DNA of 64,000 nucleotides, from positions 44,154,501 to 44,218,500 of the forward strand of contig CM074860.1 of NCBI GenBank assembly GCA_037501455.1. Direction: 5' to 3'. Below, piece after piece: positions 12,992-24,440 of the stretch. Position 1 is the first letter of the stretch. Each line of letters opens with the position of its first letter. This DNA is from Lantana camara (lineage: Eukaryota; Streptophyta; Magnoliopsida; Lamiales; Verbenaceae). The notes under the pieces were generated by a model, which was not told the DNA's origin, did not search any database, and saw nothing but the letters and a program-made list of their open reading frames with translations. Both the position numbers and the translations under genes were made by a program.

Positions 12992-13338
12992 GAATCGTTA
13001 CAGCGACGCCTTAGAGGTATCTTGAAGCTTTAAGGTGTCACTTTTCAGTCATTTAGATTAATTACGAGTGCATGTACATCTCTCCATAAGCACTCTCTCC
13101 TGTGAAATAGCCCTATCGTTGTAATTACATATCCAACTTAATAATATGAGTCTCGTTATATATATTGTCCCCTTTCATCGCTCATGTTTAGGTTTATTTC
13201 CGTTGCAATTAAATTTCATACTCTGGTATTGTATAGTCTTGTCCGTTCGCCGGAGTATTTCTCGAGTGCTAGGTCTCACATCCACTCGGGAAGTACAACG
13301 GTGCGGGGTTGTAGTGTTAAGGGGCGCTACAGCTAAGG

Positions 13339-13350
13339 TGGTATCAGAGC
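13339..13350 (+). other. Primer-binding site of element J (tRNA-iMet)
   Basis: TGGTATCAGAGC starts 7 nt after the end of the 5' LTR. It is the standard plant PBS complementary to initiator tRNA-Met. Confidence 0.95.
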
Positions 13351-13637
13351 ATCAGGTTTAGATAGAGAGAAGCATACTAAGCATGATGCATATATATATA
13401 TATGACACATTTTGATCATTTTACACTGTTATTTCATGTTACTTTACATTTCTGCATCATGAGTCTTAGAGTCGCTTCAAGATACCAGCAGGACCGTGAG
13501 TACTAATGTTATTTCTTTCTGCACTTTATGTTTGATGATTGATGTTATTTGGTGATTATTGTTCTGAAATGATCCTTGAGACATTCTTACCCCACATGCA
13601 TTATATTTCCTATGTGATTGTAATTTCAGCATTCACA

Positions 13638-14573
13638 ATGCCTCAACGAAGAGCACCACGAAACAACTCCCCATCACCACAAGATCCACCCGGACACCCC
13701 GAACTTGTAGAAGCCTTAAGACAATTCGTTCGAACTTGTACACCTGGGAATAACCCTACCAACGAGCGATCCCTAGAAAGGTTTCTCCGAATGAATCCCC
13801 CAAAATTCTTTGGAGAACCTAACGACCTGAAGGCTGAAAACTGGATAGCCAGTTTGGAAAAGATTTATGAGGCTATGGATATATTTCCCGAGGAACGGGA
13901 ACGAATGCAGTATGCGGCCTTTCTCTTAGAAGGACCCGCTTTGAGTTGGTGGAAACACGTCAAGCTAACCTGGATAGAAGACCACACTGATTACAGTTGG
14001 GCGGAGTTTGTGAAGGAATTTCAGAATAAGTATATTCCTCAAGTGATAAGGGACACTAGAGAGGCTGAATTCATGACTTTAACACAGGGTTATATGTCAG
14101 TAGCAGAATACGAGGCAAAGTTTGTGAGGTTAATTCAGTATGCTCCACATATTTTGAATGATGAACGAAGGAAGACCAAGCGATTCATTGATGGATTAAA
14201 GCTAGACCTTCGATGGGCTTTAGCTTCATTAGATATTGAAACTTATAATAAAGCGGTCGATAAAGCCCTGAAAACCGAAGCAGCTCACAAGAACATTCGT
14301 CTGGCAGCCAATCGCCCTGGTCCCCCTCAAAATAAGCCCTCTCAAGGAATGAAACGACCCGCTGGACCATCCAGCCAGAAATTTGGGAAGAAACCCACAC
14401 TAGCCAGCAAAAGCCTAAGTCAGTCCCATCCAATTCACAAGAGGAGATCACTTGTGAATATTGTCACAAACCGGGACATACTGAACAAGACTGTCGAAAG
14501 AAAGCTGGCACATGTTTGTGGTGTGGAGACCCTAATCATCAGTTTAATACATGCCCAAAGAGACCGGACCTAA
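13638..14573 (+). CDS. gag: Gag polyprotein of element J, frame lost before the nucleocapsid
   Basis: Gag is the structural protein that forms the virus-like particle. The likely start is ATG 13638 ([10 protein letters not shown]). The same frame is open 33 codons further up, to an ATG at 13539, but those residues look unlike Gag. The retrotransposon Gag domain spans roughly residues 45-230, seen in [41 protein letters not shown] and YAP. The basic tail (residues about 240-310) should lead into zinc knuckles, but those are encoded in another frame (14453-14554). The frame as read ends in unrelated residues and stops at 14573, inside the start of pol. A small indel between about 14300 and 14450 is the simplest explanation; programmed frameshifting is less likely, since I see no canonical slippery site. 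Confidence 0.88.
   Translation: MPQRRAPRNNSPSPQDPPGHPELVEALRQFVRTCTPGNNPTNERSLERFLRMNPPKFFGEPNDLKAENWIASLEKIYEAMDIFPEERERMQYAAFLLEGPALSWWKHVKLTWIEDHTDYSWAEFVKEFQNKYIPQVIRDTREAEFMTLTQGYMSVAEYEAKFVRLIQYAPHILNDERRKTKRFIDGLKLDLRWALASLDIETYNKAVDKALKTEAAHKNIRLAANRPGPPQNKPSQGMKRPAGPSSQKFGKKPTLASKSLSQSHPIHKRRSLVNIVTNRDILNKTVERKLAHVCGVETLIISLIHAQRDRT
14453..14554 (+). pseudogene. Two out-of-frame CCHC zinc knuckles (nucleocapsid of J)
   Basis: In the frame used by neither the Gag reading frame nor pol, the sequence reads [14 protein letters not shown] and then [14 protein letters not shown]. Both fit C-X2-C-X4-H-X4-C exactly. These are nucleocapsid RNA-binding motifs and should join Gag to protease. 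Gag (13638 frame), the knuckles and pol use three different frames, so at least two frame changes separate them. The motifs are intact, so the lesions look recent. Confidence 0.85.
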
Positions 14574-17500
14574 GGAAAAGGAGAAGACTGTGGGAAAGTC
14601 TGGAAAGCCACTTGTCAAAGGAAAAGCTTACGCGTTGGAAGGAAACAAGGATCCAGACCCTTCGGATGTTGTGGAAGGTACGGTACACATCCTAAACACG
14701 CCAGTTAAGGTCTTATATGACCCTGGTGCCACGCATTCATTCATTGCATCAAATTTATGTGCGCGTTTAAATTTTCCACTTGAATGCTCATCACATAATT
14801 TCGAGATAAGTTCCCCTTTGGGAGCTTGTTTAATAACGGATCGAGTATATAAACGCTGCCCTATACGAATCGGTGATCGTTACTACCCAATGGATCTCAT
14901 CGAACTTCCGATAACAAGATATGGAATTATTCTGGGAATGGATTGGCTCTACAATTACCATGCTAAGTTGGATTGTTTCAAGAAAGAAATCATCTTAGGA
15001 CAAGATGAAAGTTGGATTCCTGAAGACAAGAGATCCGTAGCAATCATTTCTATGACAGAAGCTAAGAAGTTGGTTCAAAAGGGAGCTACAGGGTTCATTG
15101 CCTATCTCCTAAATAGGCCAAAGGACCAACTTAAGGTTGAGGAGGTAGAAGTGGTAAATGAGTTTCTCGACGTTTTCCCAGAACATCTAAACTCGCTACC
15201 ACCAGATCGCGAGTTAGAATTTGTAATCGATACGATCCCTGGGGCAGAGCCTTTCTCTAAAACCCCTTATCGGATGGCCCCAGCCGAACTTCTGGAGTTG
15301 AGAAAACAACTTGATGATTTGGTTGAATCAAGATATATCCGTCCCAGTACATCACCTTGGGGAGCACCAGTGTTGTTTGTAAAGAAGAAAGATGGGACAT
15401 TACGGATGTGCATCGATTACCGAGAACTTAATCGAATGACCATAAAGAACAAATACCCTCTACCCCATATAGAGGAGTTATTTGATGTCCTTCAAGGATC
15501 TCGAGTCTATTCCAAGTTAGACTTAAGGCAAGGGTATTATCAATTAAAGATTAGAGAGGAAGATATCCCTAAAACAGCTTTCAATACCCGCTATGGACAC
15601 TTTGAATTCATAGTAATGCCTTTTGGATTGACCAATGCACCTGGTGCGTTCATGGACATGATGCACCGGATATTCCGACCATGTCTGGATAAATTTGTGG
15701 TCATATTCATCGATGACATACTGGTATTTTCCAAAACGCCTGAGGAACATGCTGAACATCTCCGCATAGTGTTAAGTACTTTGCGAGATCATAAGCTATA
15801 TGCTAAGTTCAGTAAATGTGAGTTCTGGATAGAAAAAGTTGCATTCCTCGGACATATAATCTCGGGATCAGGTGTTGAGGTAGATCCTTCGAAAATTGAA
15901 GCAATTACAAATTGGAAAATACCAAGGAATCCATCAGAGGTGAGAAGTTTCCTAGGACTTGCAGGCTATTATCGCAGATTTGTAAAGGACTTCTCTAAGA
16001 TAGCCGCACCTCTTACAAAGTTAACGAAGAAGGAAAGAAAGTTTGAATGGACTGAACAATGCGAACAAAGTTTTCAAGAATTAAAGCGACGATTGACATC
16101 TGCACCAGTACTAACCTTACCTGAAGGGAAGGAAGGTTATACAGTTTATACCGATGCCTCTAAAGAAGGGCTAGGTTGTGTATTGATGCAGTACGGAAAA
16201 GTTATAGCCTATGCCTCAAGAAAGCTCAAACCTCATGAGGAAAACTACCCTACTCATGACTTGGAATTAGCAGCAATTGTGTTTGCTCTTACCAAGTGGA
16301 GATATTATCTTTACGGGGTTACCTTTGAAGTTTTCACTGTTCACAAGAGCCTACGGTATCTTTTTACTCAAAAGGAGTTGAATATGAGGCAAAGGAGATG
16401 GATGGAATTTCTGGAAGATTACGACTGTGTAATCCAGTACCATCCAGGAAAAGCTAACGTAGTGGCTGATGCTCTAAGTCGGAAATCAAGCTTAGCATCA
16501 CTCTCAAGGAAGCCTTCAAGTAACCCACGAAAATCGGTGAAAGTAATCTCACGAGCTCGATTAGCAAATTTAGTGGTATTGTCGACACTAAAGGAAAAGA
16601 TAAAAGAAGCTCAGGCTCAGGATGAATGGATTCAGAAATGTCTCAAATCCAAAGAAAAGGGTCTTGAAGAAAAATTCAAAACCGATAATCAAGGGATTTT
16701 GAGATACAAGGATCGGGTCTGCGTACCTAATGTCATTCGAAAGGAAATATTGAACGAGGCACACAAAACTCGTTACTCGATACATCCCGGAGGAACTAAG
16801 ATGTATCAAGACCTCAAGAAACATTTCTGGTGGAACGGCATGAAAAGAGACATAGCCAATTACATCAAGAAATGTCTAACTTGTCAACGAGTTAAAGCAG
16901 AACATCAGAGACCTGGAGGATTGTTGCAACCATTATCTATCCCTACTTGGAAATGGGATCAGGTAACCATGGATTTTGTTTATGGATTACCCAAGGTTAA
17001 AGGAGGATTTGATGGTATTTGGGTTATCATCGATAGATTAACAAAATCCGCACATTCCTTACCTGTCAAAGCAACTGATAAAGTTAACTCGCTAGCCAAG
17101 CTCTATCAAAAGGAAATTATTCGGTTGCATGGAGTACCTCTTGGAATAGTTTCAGACAGGGACCCAAAGTTCACTTCACAACTTTGGCAAAACATTCAAG
17201 AGATGATGGGTACCAAGTTAAACTTCAGCACAGCAGCACATCCTCAGACCGACGGGCAATCTGAAAGAACCATCCGATACCTGGAAGATATGTTAAGGGC
17301 TTGTGCCTTAGATTTCCAAGATAATTGGAAGGATTGCCTACCCCTTGTGGAGTTTGCGTACAACAACAGCTATCAAGCTTCTATCCAAGTTGCACCTTAC
17401 GAGGCTTTATATGGAAGAAAATGTAGATCCCCATTATACTGGGATATGGATGAAACCAAGGAAATTAAAAAGAAACCCCGAGGGAATATTGCTAAAAGAT

Positions 17501-18045
17501 GGGTGGAAGAAGCAACAGAGAAAGTTGAAATCATCAAGCAGAAAATGAAAGCTGCCCAAGATCGGCAGAAAAGTTATGCTGATAATCGAAGAAGGGACAT
17601 AGAATTCGCAGTGGGCGAAAAGGTATTCTTGAAAGCATCTCCAAGAAAAGGGTTTACACGAATTGGGAAAGGAGGAAAGCTAAACCCTCGATATATAGGA
17701 CCTTTTGAGATACTGGAACGTATCGGTCCAACAGCCTATCGCCTAGACCTACCAGCAAGTCTTAATGGGATACATAACGTATTCCATGTGTCCCAACTCC
17801 GAAAATACTTTGCTGGTGATTCACATATCCTACCTGTTGAAGAAGTACCACTAGAACCCGACCTTACTTATGAAGTAAAACCAGTCAGAATCTTGGATAG
17901 GAAATTCCAAGAGTTAAGAAACAAAAGAATTCCCCTCGTTAGAATCTTATGGAAAAGAAATGGTACAGAAGAACAGACTTGGGAAACAGAGGAAAAGATG
18001 TTGAAACATTATCCAGGACTGTTCAAGGACAGTAATAGAATCTGA
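14551..18045 (+). CDS. pol: Pol polyprotein of element J: protease, RT, RNase H, integrase, chromodomain
   Basis: The frame is open for 1164 codons from ATG 14551 to TGA 18043-18045. In a complete element the protein would be made as a Gag-Pol fusion. Aspartic protease: D57 in [10 protein letters not shown]: about residues 230-430, with FIDD (D388, D389) and neighbouring [10 protein letters not shown]. RNase H: D535 (YTDAS) and E572 (DLELAA), but the third acidic residue is replaced by V597 (FTVHKSL). Integrase zinc domain: H738, H745, C775, C778. Integrase core: D808 (MDFV), D869 (SDRD) and E905 (QSER), giving D-X60-D-X35-E. Chromodomain: about 1111-1160, ending [14 protein letters not shown], typical of Del/Tekay. 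Apart from V597 and the upstream frame breaks the domains look intact. A short stretch at 14551-14573 overlaps the Gag frame. Confidence 0.95.
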   Translation: MPKETGPKEKEKTVGKSGKPLVKGKAYALEGNKDPDPSDVVEGTVHILNTPVKVLYDPGATHSFIASNLCARLNFPLECSSHNFEISSPLGACLITDRVYKRCPIRIGDRYYPMDLIELPITRYGIILGMDWLYNYHAKLDCFKKEIILGQDESWIPEDKRSVAIISMTEAKKLVQKGATGFIAYLLNRPKDQLKVEEVEVVNEFLDVFPEHLNSLPPDRELEFVIDTIPGAEPFSKTPYRMAPAELLELRKQLDDLVESRYIRPSTSPWGAPVLFVKKKDGTLRMCIDYRELNRMTIKNKYPLPHIEELFDVLQGSRVYSKLDLRQGYYQLKIREEDIPKTAFNTRYGHFEFIVMPFGLTNAPGAFMDMMHRIFRPCLDKFVVIFIDDILVFSKTPEEHAEHLRIVLSTLRDHKLYAKFSKCEFWIEKVAFLGHIISGSGVEVDPSKIEAITNWKIPRNPSEVRSFLGLAGYYRRFVKDFSKIAAPLTKLTKKERKFEWTEQCEQSFQELKRRLTSAPVLTLPEGKEGYTVYTDASKEGLGCVLMQYGKVIAYASRKLKPHEENYPTHDLELAAIVFALTKWRYYLYGVTFEVFTVHKSLRYLFTQKELNMRQRRWMEFLEDYDCVIQYHPGKANVVADALSRKSSLASLSRKPSSNPRKSVKVISRARLANLVVLSTLKEKIKEAQAQDEWIQKCLKSKEKGLEEKFKTDNQGILRYKDRVCVPNVIRKEILNEAHKTRYSIHPGGTKMYQDLKKHFWWNGMKRDIANYIKKCLTCQRVKAEHQRPGGLLQPLSIPTWKWDQVTMDFVYGLPKVKGGFDGIWVIIDRLTKSAHSLPVKATDKVNSLAKLYQKEIIRLHGVPLGIVSDRDPKFTSQLWQNIQEMMGTKLNFSTAAHPQTDGQSERTIRYLEDMLRACALDFQDNWKDCLPLVEFAYNNSYQASIQVAPYEALYGRKCRSPLYWDMDETKEIKKKPRGNIAKRWVEEATEKVEIIKQKMKAAQDRQKSYADNRRRDIEFAVGEKVFLKASPRKGFTRIGKGGKLNPRYIGPFEILERIGPTAYRLDLPASLNGIHNVFHVSQLRKYFAGDSHILPVEEVPLEPDLTYEVKPVRILDRKFQELRNKRIPLVRILWKRNGTEEQTWETEEKMLKHYPGLFKDSNRI
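16339..16341 (+). other. RNase H catalytic Asp replaced by Val
   Basis: Codon GTT stands where plant gypsy RNase H normally has GAT in the motif F-[ST]-D-H-K-S-L. Spacing from E572 (25 residues) and D535 (62 residues) fits the third catalytic carboxylate. A single A-to-T change accounts for it. It should abolish or cripple cleavage of RNA in the RNA/DNA hybrid. Confidence 0.8.
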
Positions 18046-18059
18046 GGACAGATTCTTTT

Positions 18060-18073
18060 AAAGGGGGGAAGAT
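18060..18073 (+). other. Polypurine tract of element J
   Basis: AAAGGGGGGAAGAT directly precedes the 3' LTR (TGTAACAGCC at 18074). It is the expected primer for plus-strand DNA synthesis and lies 15 nt after the pol stop. Confidence 0.92.
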
Positions 18074-21000
18074 TGTAACAGCCCGACTCAGGGCCAAGTT
18101 GAGAAAGGTAAGTAAAGGGTAACTCAGGAAGCGTTTATAATCTCGATCCTTAATAATTCACTTCATGCATTGCATTTTATGTGACTTATATGTTTTTATA
18201 TGTTATAATTTAATTAAATGTTCGTCAATTTAATTGTTTTCTCTATTTAATTTGTACTTTGAAACTCTTTTCATAAAATCCTAGAATTCTAGTATTCATT
18301 CCCTTCTAGCACCTAAAACCCCTTCATATACTTCAAAACCCATTCCTACATTTTTAGGTTGGAAATTACGAAAATACCCCTACAGCTCAAAAATATTCCT
18401 ACATTTCCCGAAACACTTTCACTACCCAATATTTTAACCAAAAGAATCCTCACATTATTTCGAGGATCGTGATACTCTCTGTAAACCACAATTCCCATCC
18501 TAACTCCCGTAGTATCAGAAACCGGCAAAAACCCTAGCTTATGATTCGATCATCAATAAATCCTTACTCATCTACTTTTTGATATTCAAAATTATAACCA
18601 AAACGACCCTCAAATTATTTCATGAATTTTCATGCATTTACCAAAAACTCGATTTCACCCCTAGCATATTTATAAATATTTTCCTATTTAGAAATCATCA
18701 TTTTATTTTAGAACAATTAGCTTTTGATCAATAGTCGAAATTATACTTAAAACAATCCTTGAATTTTCCTCTACATTATAATGATTTTTCCAAACTCTAA
18801 ACTTTATCATAGCTTCGTTTATATAATTTTCTTATGATTTTCATCATCTTTAGTATTCATAATTTATAAACAAAAACTCCAAATATTTCATATTTATAAT
18901 CAAAACGAAGCTCATTTTTCACTCATTCTATTATTAATTCACCACATCGAAATTTTATCTCTCGACTCTTGAATAAATTTTATATTATTTTTACATTTAT
19001 TTTTAATCAAAATGACATCACCCATGACCTCATGGTCTTCTAGAATAATTAAACAAATGAGCATAATTTCTCCACATTTCCTAGTTAATTACCAAGCATT
19101 TGTTCATGAAATAATTTAACCACATCTCCAACTTAATTACCAAGCATTTGTTGAAATCTTAGGCAACCACATCTCCCATAAACTTTCATTTATTGCTTAG
19201 AAACCCCTCATGACTACCTATAAATACCCCCCTTAAGCCTCATTTATACCTCACAATTCAACACACAAAATCACTCTCTCCCTCTCCATTCTCACGCCAC
19301 AACCCTCTCTCCCTCTACAAGGTATGTTTTCTTCTATTATTTCATGTTTTATATAATGTCCTTAGTATAATAATATTAGTAGCATGTCTAGAATTAATTA
19401 AATTATGCTTTAGGAATTTATTTTATGAAATATGTGCATAATTGTTAGTTTAAATAACAATGTGTGTACATTATGGAATTTTATTTAATTAAATGCATGA
19501 ATTATGATATGATATAATGTGCTTATGTATTTAAATGCTTATGATCTTGTTTGATTAAATTCATGCCTATAGTAATTTATTTAGAATTATTTTTCATAGA
19601 AAGTACATATATTTTGCTATATTATGCTTTAATCTTATGTTATGAATATGAATGTGATAGAACATGTTACACACCCTCTTTGAATATTCAAATGAGCTCA
19701 AGAACACATTCATAATGTTCTTGGATGAGTGTGTGTGCATGTGTGTGCCGTGAGTTATGTGTGTGTGTGTATGAATTTGATTTTGTGTTATAAAGTGTTT
19801 AATTCATATGAAATTGAATAGTAAATGTTTTTAATAGTAATTTTGACTTTTTGGTCAACTAAAATACCCTTTATTTCGAAATTATTTCAAAAATAATTAT
19901 AAAATAAGTTTTGGAATTTTTAAAGAAATAATTTTCCCAAAATTTCCAAAAATCAATAAACTATGTAATATTTTTCAAAAGGTAACCTACATTGTCAAAT
20001 TAAACCTTGAATTTCATTTCAAACCTTACAATTAGAATTATAGTATGGTTAATAAATATTTTATTAGCTAAGGATTCCATAAACCCTGAATTTATTAATT
20101 AAACGGGTGAATTTAGGGTTTACCGGGAAATCTTTAACGCAATACATAATGTGTACCTCCTATAATTATTTGTTACAATATTATGTGCAATTAGATTAGT
20201 TAAGAACTAAGAACCTAGTTCTAAGTCAGTAGTAGTTATTACTTTCTGGCGAACATAGGATCGAAGAGTGGAATCCTCACAGTTCCACTTAAGTCTCGAT
20301 ACCGGTGAGGGTTTTAAATCTTTTCAACTGAAATCATGATAAAATACTTTACTTTATTTTCTTAAATTTCCTTTCAAGTTATTCTTCCCTTTATGGGAAA
20401 ATAATTCTTGTTAATTATTGAAAACATACATTTACCCGAAAAGTACTTAGTACTTTCTTACGGGTAAATATTCTCGTCTTGCAAGTAAAAATTATTGTTT
20501 TTCCTATGGGCCCGATGGTCTTGGTAGAAGTAGTAGTCCGGGAGGCATGGGCCGAGGTCTACTATTATACCAGCCGCCAACTAGATCTTGGTGGTGGTCT
20601 AACTGGAGGTTAGTTATTCCACACCAAGTGACGGGAAAAGGTACGCCCCTCCCACAATCTTGTTCATCGTCACTAGGGCTTGCAACCCTACGTGACACCG
20701 GAGGAAGAAGGATGGTACTCTCGTATTTGTTTTATTAAGTACCGACACCTTGATCAGTGTCGTTACCATTTTTCTCGGATTTTACGGAGTTAAGGTTGGA
20801 GACGCCTAGCTTGCGGGCATAAAATCATTTTCCAAAACGGTTCATAAAGTTTCTAAAGTATAGCCTATATTCCCCCTACTCCTATTTCAAACAAATATGA
20901 ACCGGATATTATTGTCATATACCTATTTGTTACTATATAGTATATACATTTCAAACCAAGATTTTCTTGGTCAAAACATTTTCAAAATCTTACTTATAAT

Positions 21001-21411
21001 CCTATACCTCAAACCCCCCGTCACTTAGTCATTTTGACTAACCCTCCTACTCTTTTAATTCATGATTTCAGGAATCGTTACAGCGACGCCTTAGAGGTAT
21101 CTTGAAGCTTTAAGGTGTCACTTTTCAGTCATTTAGATTAATCACGAGTGCATGTACATCTCTCCATAAGCACTCTCTCCTGTGAAATAGCCCTATCGTT
21201 CTAATTACATATCCAACTTAATAATATGTGTCTCGTTATATATATTGTCCCCTTTCATCGCTCATGTTTAGGTTTATTTCCGTTGCAATTAAATTTCATA
21301 CTCTGGTATTGTATAGTCTTGTCCGTTCGCCGGAGTATTTCTCGAGTGCTAGGTCTCACATCCACTCGGGAAGTACAACGGTGCGGGGTTGTAGTGTTAA
21401 GGGGCGCTACA
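18074..21411 (+). mobile_element. 3' LTR of element J
   Basis: It is 3338 bp, the same length as the 5' LTR. Of 18 differences, one falls in the first 1.57 kb and 17 in the remaining 1.77 kb. It ends CGCTACA and is followed by the TSD GAAAA at 21412-21416. TATA box at 19219-19226. Confidence 0.96.
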
Positions 21412-22147
21412 GAAAACATATGCAGAACATGTAACTGTCTTTGAACAAGAATGCAGAACTTTGGAAAACATGTGCTGTAGATCAAGGTATACTATTAAAG
21501 TATGAATGATCCTTTCAAGAGAGTGTCCCGATAAAAGGGATAGTTCAAAACGAGTTTTAGATTTGAATTTCAAAACATATGATACGATAGTATAATCGTG
21601 GTTCCAGTTGGAAAACATTTATAACTTCACCTCACCTATCAGTAACAAAAGGTAGGTAGACAGATTATGCGGTGCCCTGGGGATCCCAGTGCTCAACTTT
21701 AACTCCTGTAGGTGGTGTATTAGAGTGAGCTTAAGAACTAAGACCCACTACTAACCATGATGCATATGAAATGCATGAAACAATGAACAAGGAACATGTA
21801 AAGAACATGTAACACAAGAGAGTAATACCATTTAAGGTATTCAAGAAAGCTAACACACAAAGGAATACATTAAAGTGAGTTACTCTTAACGTTAGACTAT
21901 GATCTTACTATAACCGAGTAAGCTTTAGTCAAATTATGAATCCTATCGCAAACCTTAAGTTATGAAAGAAGTCCACGAAAGAAACTCATTTTGAAAACAC
22001 ATTTTAGACCCATAATATGGAAACCCTAGGTGCAAATGTCTATTAAGAAAGCACAAGTTTTAATTCATACTTACTATTCAAAAGCACTATTCAAAAGTAC
22101 TATTCACAGTTACTATTCACATGTCGGGTCAAAGGGTCGGGTCAAAC

Positions 22148-22240
22148 CCTTACTATACACACACACCCACAGACACGGTACACACACACACCATGCACGA
22201 ACACACACACACACACGGCATGCACACACACACACACACC
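22148..22240. repeat. CA-rich low-complexity tract in LTR I
   Basis: Several ACACAC runs are separated by CACGGTAC, CATGCACGAA and CGGCATGC. An open frame across it is only a by-product of the repeat. Confidence 0.7.
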
Positions 22241-24100
22241 CTAATTAAATTATGATCTTGATTATAACCTATAGTTTCAAGTTCATGTTATAATAATCAA
22301 GAGTGATCTAGGTTAAAGGTATAACCTATGGTTAAGAGATCCAATTAAGGCATAAGATCAAGTTATGAAACACTATTCTATCTTAGGTTATAACATGTGA
22401 CACTATTAAAGTGTATAACATATGATCAAGGCACTAATCAATTAATCCATATCATATCATAAGCTCAATCCATAATTCAAGAATCATATAACCATTTAAC
22501 AACATGTCTCAACATATATCATATCATATATCATGAACCTTTAGGCATGTAACATGTAACAATTTAATTCAATACCAACATGTAACAAGTTGTGACATAA
22601 TTAATTGTAAATTACTATTCCATTAGCTAACATGCATGAACATAATTCAAATTCCATAATCATGTAACAATTCTCATAATTTAACAACCATATCACATGA
22701 TCATAGCATATACTAGAGCAATTCATAACATATTCAAGCATATACTAAACAATTAAAACATATAAACAACTATTCAAGCATATCATGAAAACTATATAAT
22801 AAATGCATAATATAAAATCCTATATGGCTTAGGGAAGACCCTAAGACCCAACCTAAACATAATATAAACATACCATAACATAAAAACATAAACTAACTAA
22901 ACATAACATAAACTAAAGCATAAAAAATAAAACAAACCTAGCTCGAATGGGGGGATGGCCGATGGCAGGAGGGGGAGAGGGAGAGAAGAAAGGGTGTTGT
23001 TAACACAACATTGAGCAAGGAATGAAATGCCTCTTGGCCTCTATTTATAGATGAAGAGAAGCCCCTCACCTTGGAAATAAAATGTGGAGAAGGGTAGGAA
23101 AGCAAAATGGGATAGCTTCTCTTGGAAGCTTTAGGCAAGTTGAAGCTAAAATGGGACTGCTGGGGGTATTTCTATAATTTCGTTGCCCAAGACTCGAGGA
23201 TAAGTGGCTGGAAGTATAACCATTCTGACGGCAAGAAAATTAGCTTCGAAACGCATATTCATTCGTCGAAATCGGATTTACCGTTTGAAAGATACATTAG
23301 TTTTAGTGAATAAAAGTTTTGAGCTCGAAACTCAGCACGAGTGACAAACGACTTTCTGGAATGATTTTCAAGTCCGGATTGTTACCAAAATTCAAGATCA
23401 CGTACAAGCGTACGCTTCAAGAGTTCAAGCTAGGGTTTGAATCAAGAGTTGTAAAACATCTCAAAAATCTTGAAATAGCTCAAGTAGTGCAAATCCGAAG
23501 AGAAAACATTTTCCGAATGAAAACCGTTCGTAGAAGGAATAGTGAACTAGGGTTTTCGAAAACATTTTCAATAAAACAAAGTTCCAGAATGGATTTCCAA
23601 GCCAAGAATGATTTCAAAAGACTCGTTTCGACTCAAGGATCGATTCGACTGTAACTTGGGTAGGAAAAGGTATCAGAATCAAAAGTTCATTTTCTGATGA
23701 ATAGTAACTTTGGTCGGTAAGTTCCAAAAATACCCTTATGGTTCAAGAAAGACTTTTTGAGCTCAGGAAACAAGTTCAAACGATTGGGAAACATGTGTGA
23801 TAAACCTCTAGGGTTCGAGTAACAAAATGAACAAGGTAGGCTCGGGTTATGAATAGTAAACTGTATCAAAGGTCAAGAATTCCCCCTTAAAACATGTCAG
23901 ATCATATACGAACACAAAGTTTATGTAAGAATGCAATGCATGATGATTCAAAAAGTTGGATCACGGTCTATAAACGCTTTACCAATGCCCTTAACTTACT
24001 GTTTTCATCCAGGCCCTGTTTTGGGATGTTACAATCACGTTGCAAGCTCGTCACTTGAAAGTCGTTGCCAGGTCCAGTGTGAAGCAACCAAGACAAACAA

Positions 24101-24440
24101 GAGAGAATCCCAACTCTCAACACGTAAGCGAGAGAACCCCGTCCCTCGGCACACAGAAAGGAGAGAACCCCATCTCTCGAGCACACAGAAAGGAGAGAAC
24201 CCCGTCTCTCGAGCACATAACTGAGGGAACCCCGTCTCCCAGCCTAAGTCTGACAGATCCCAAAATCTCCCAAACATTCTAGTTTGAGAAAATCCAGCAT
24301 TTCTCAAACCCCTAAATTCGAGGGAATCCAGCATCTCTCGAATACCTGAGTACAAGAGAATCCAACATCTCTCGTGCACAAAAGTTAGAAAGAATCCAGC
24401 ATCTTTCTATCACAGAATTAGAGAGAATTCAAATCTCCCT
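24101..24440 (-). repeat. Hairpin array of element B (about 10-11 units)
   Basis: Units lie at 24101-24118, 24129-24148, 24161-24178, 24193-24210, 24221-24242, 24286-24305, 24319-24340, 24353-24374, 24387-24408 and 24421-24439. In sense (minus) the core form is GAGAGACGGGGTTCTCTC: a 6-bp stem and a 6-nt loop. Variants keep the stem through paired changes, for example GAAAGA/TCTTTC at 24387-24408 and GAGAAA/TTTCTC at 24286-24305. The loop varies (CGGGGT, TGGGGT, TGCTGGAT). Before LTR I inserted, the array lay about 0.3 kb upstream of the B polypurine tract. Confidence 0.85.

Larger units (their letters stand above)
9994..13331 (+). mobile_element. 5' LTR of element J
   Basis: It runs from TGTAACAGCCCG to GGGGCGCTACA. 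It is AT-rich, with a TATA box at 11139-11146, a pyrimidine-rich leader and a strong donor-like CTACAAG|GTATGT at 11241/11242. An acceptor-like TTTCAG|GAATC follows at 12990-12991. U3 is therefore about 1.15 kb, and most of the rest would lie in the transcribed leader. It lacks the GC palindrome array of the LARD LTRs. Confidence 0.96.
9994..21411 (+). mobile_element. Element J: Ty3/gypsy Del/Tekay-type chromovirus, nearly complete
   Basis: J is an 11,418-bp plus-strand element with 3338-bp LTRs at 9994-13331 and 18074-21411. It is flanked by GAAAA at 9989-9993 and 21412-21416. It has an iMet PBS, gag, pol in the order protease-RT-RNase H-integrase, a C-terminal chromodomain and a PPT. The order, the FIDD box in RT and the chromodomain place it with Del/Tekay chromoviruses. 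By eye the two LTRs differ by 18 substitutions and no indel (0.54%). With a commonly used plant LTR rate of 1.3e-8 per site per year this gives about 0.2 million years, a rough figure. Defects: two changes of reading frame around the nucleocapsid and an RNase H active-site substitution. Confidence 0.95.
8547..24033 (-). mobile_element. Solo LTR I, interrupted by element J
   Basis: Its two parts are 8547-9993 and 21412-24033, about 4.06 kb once J and one TSD are removed. It begins TGTAACGCCCCC and ends GGGATGTTACA, flanked by ATCAC at 8542-8546 and 24034-24038. No internal region lies on either side, so it is a solo LTR left by LTR-LTR recombination. Minus orientation is inferred from motifs shared with the other minus LTRs (CAGCGAACGG and GCGGAAAATC near the plus-strand start). 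It contains a 40-bp tandem repeat and a CA-rich tract. Confidence 0.85.

Noticed and set aside
13339..13350. tRNA-like motif TGGTATCAGAGC taken as part of a tRNA gene
   Set aside because: Only the primer-binding complement of the tRNA 3' end is present next to LTR ends; there is no cloverleaf and there are no A and B boxes.
22030..22248. 72-codon open frame rich in His and Thr
   Set aside because: Encoded by the CA-rich low-complexity tract in LTR I.
24101..24440. Regularly spaced short repeats suggestive of a CRISPR array
   Set aside because: Units are imperfect inverted repeats with variable loops and short A-rich spacers, inside plant retrotransposons, and they recur in E and H. There are no unique spacers and no cas genes.
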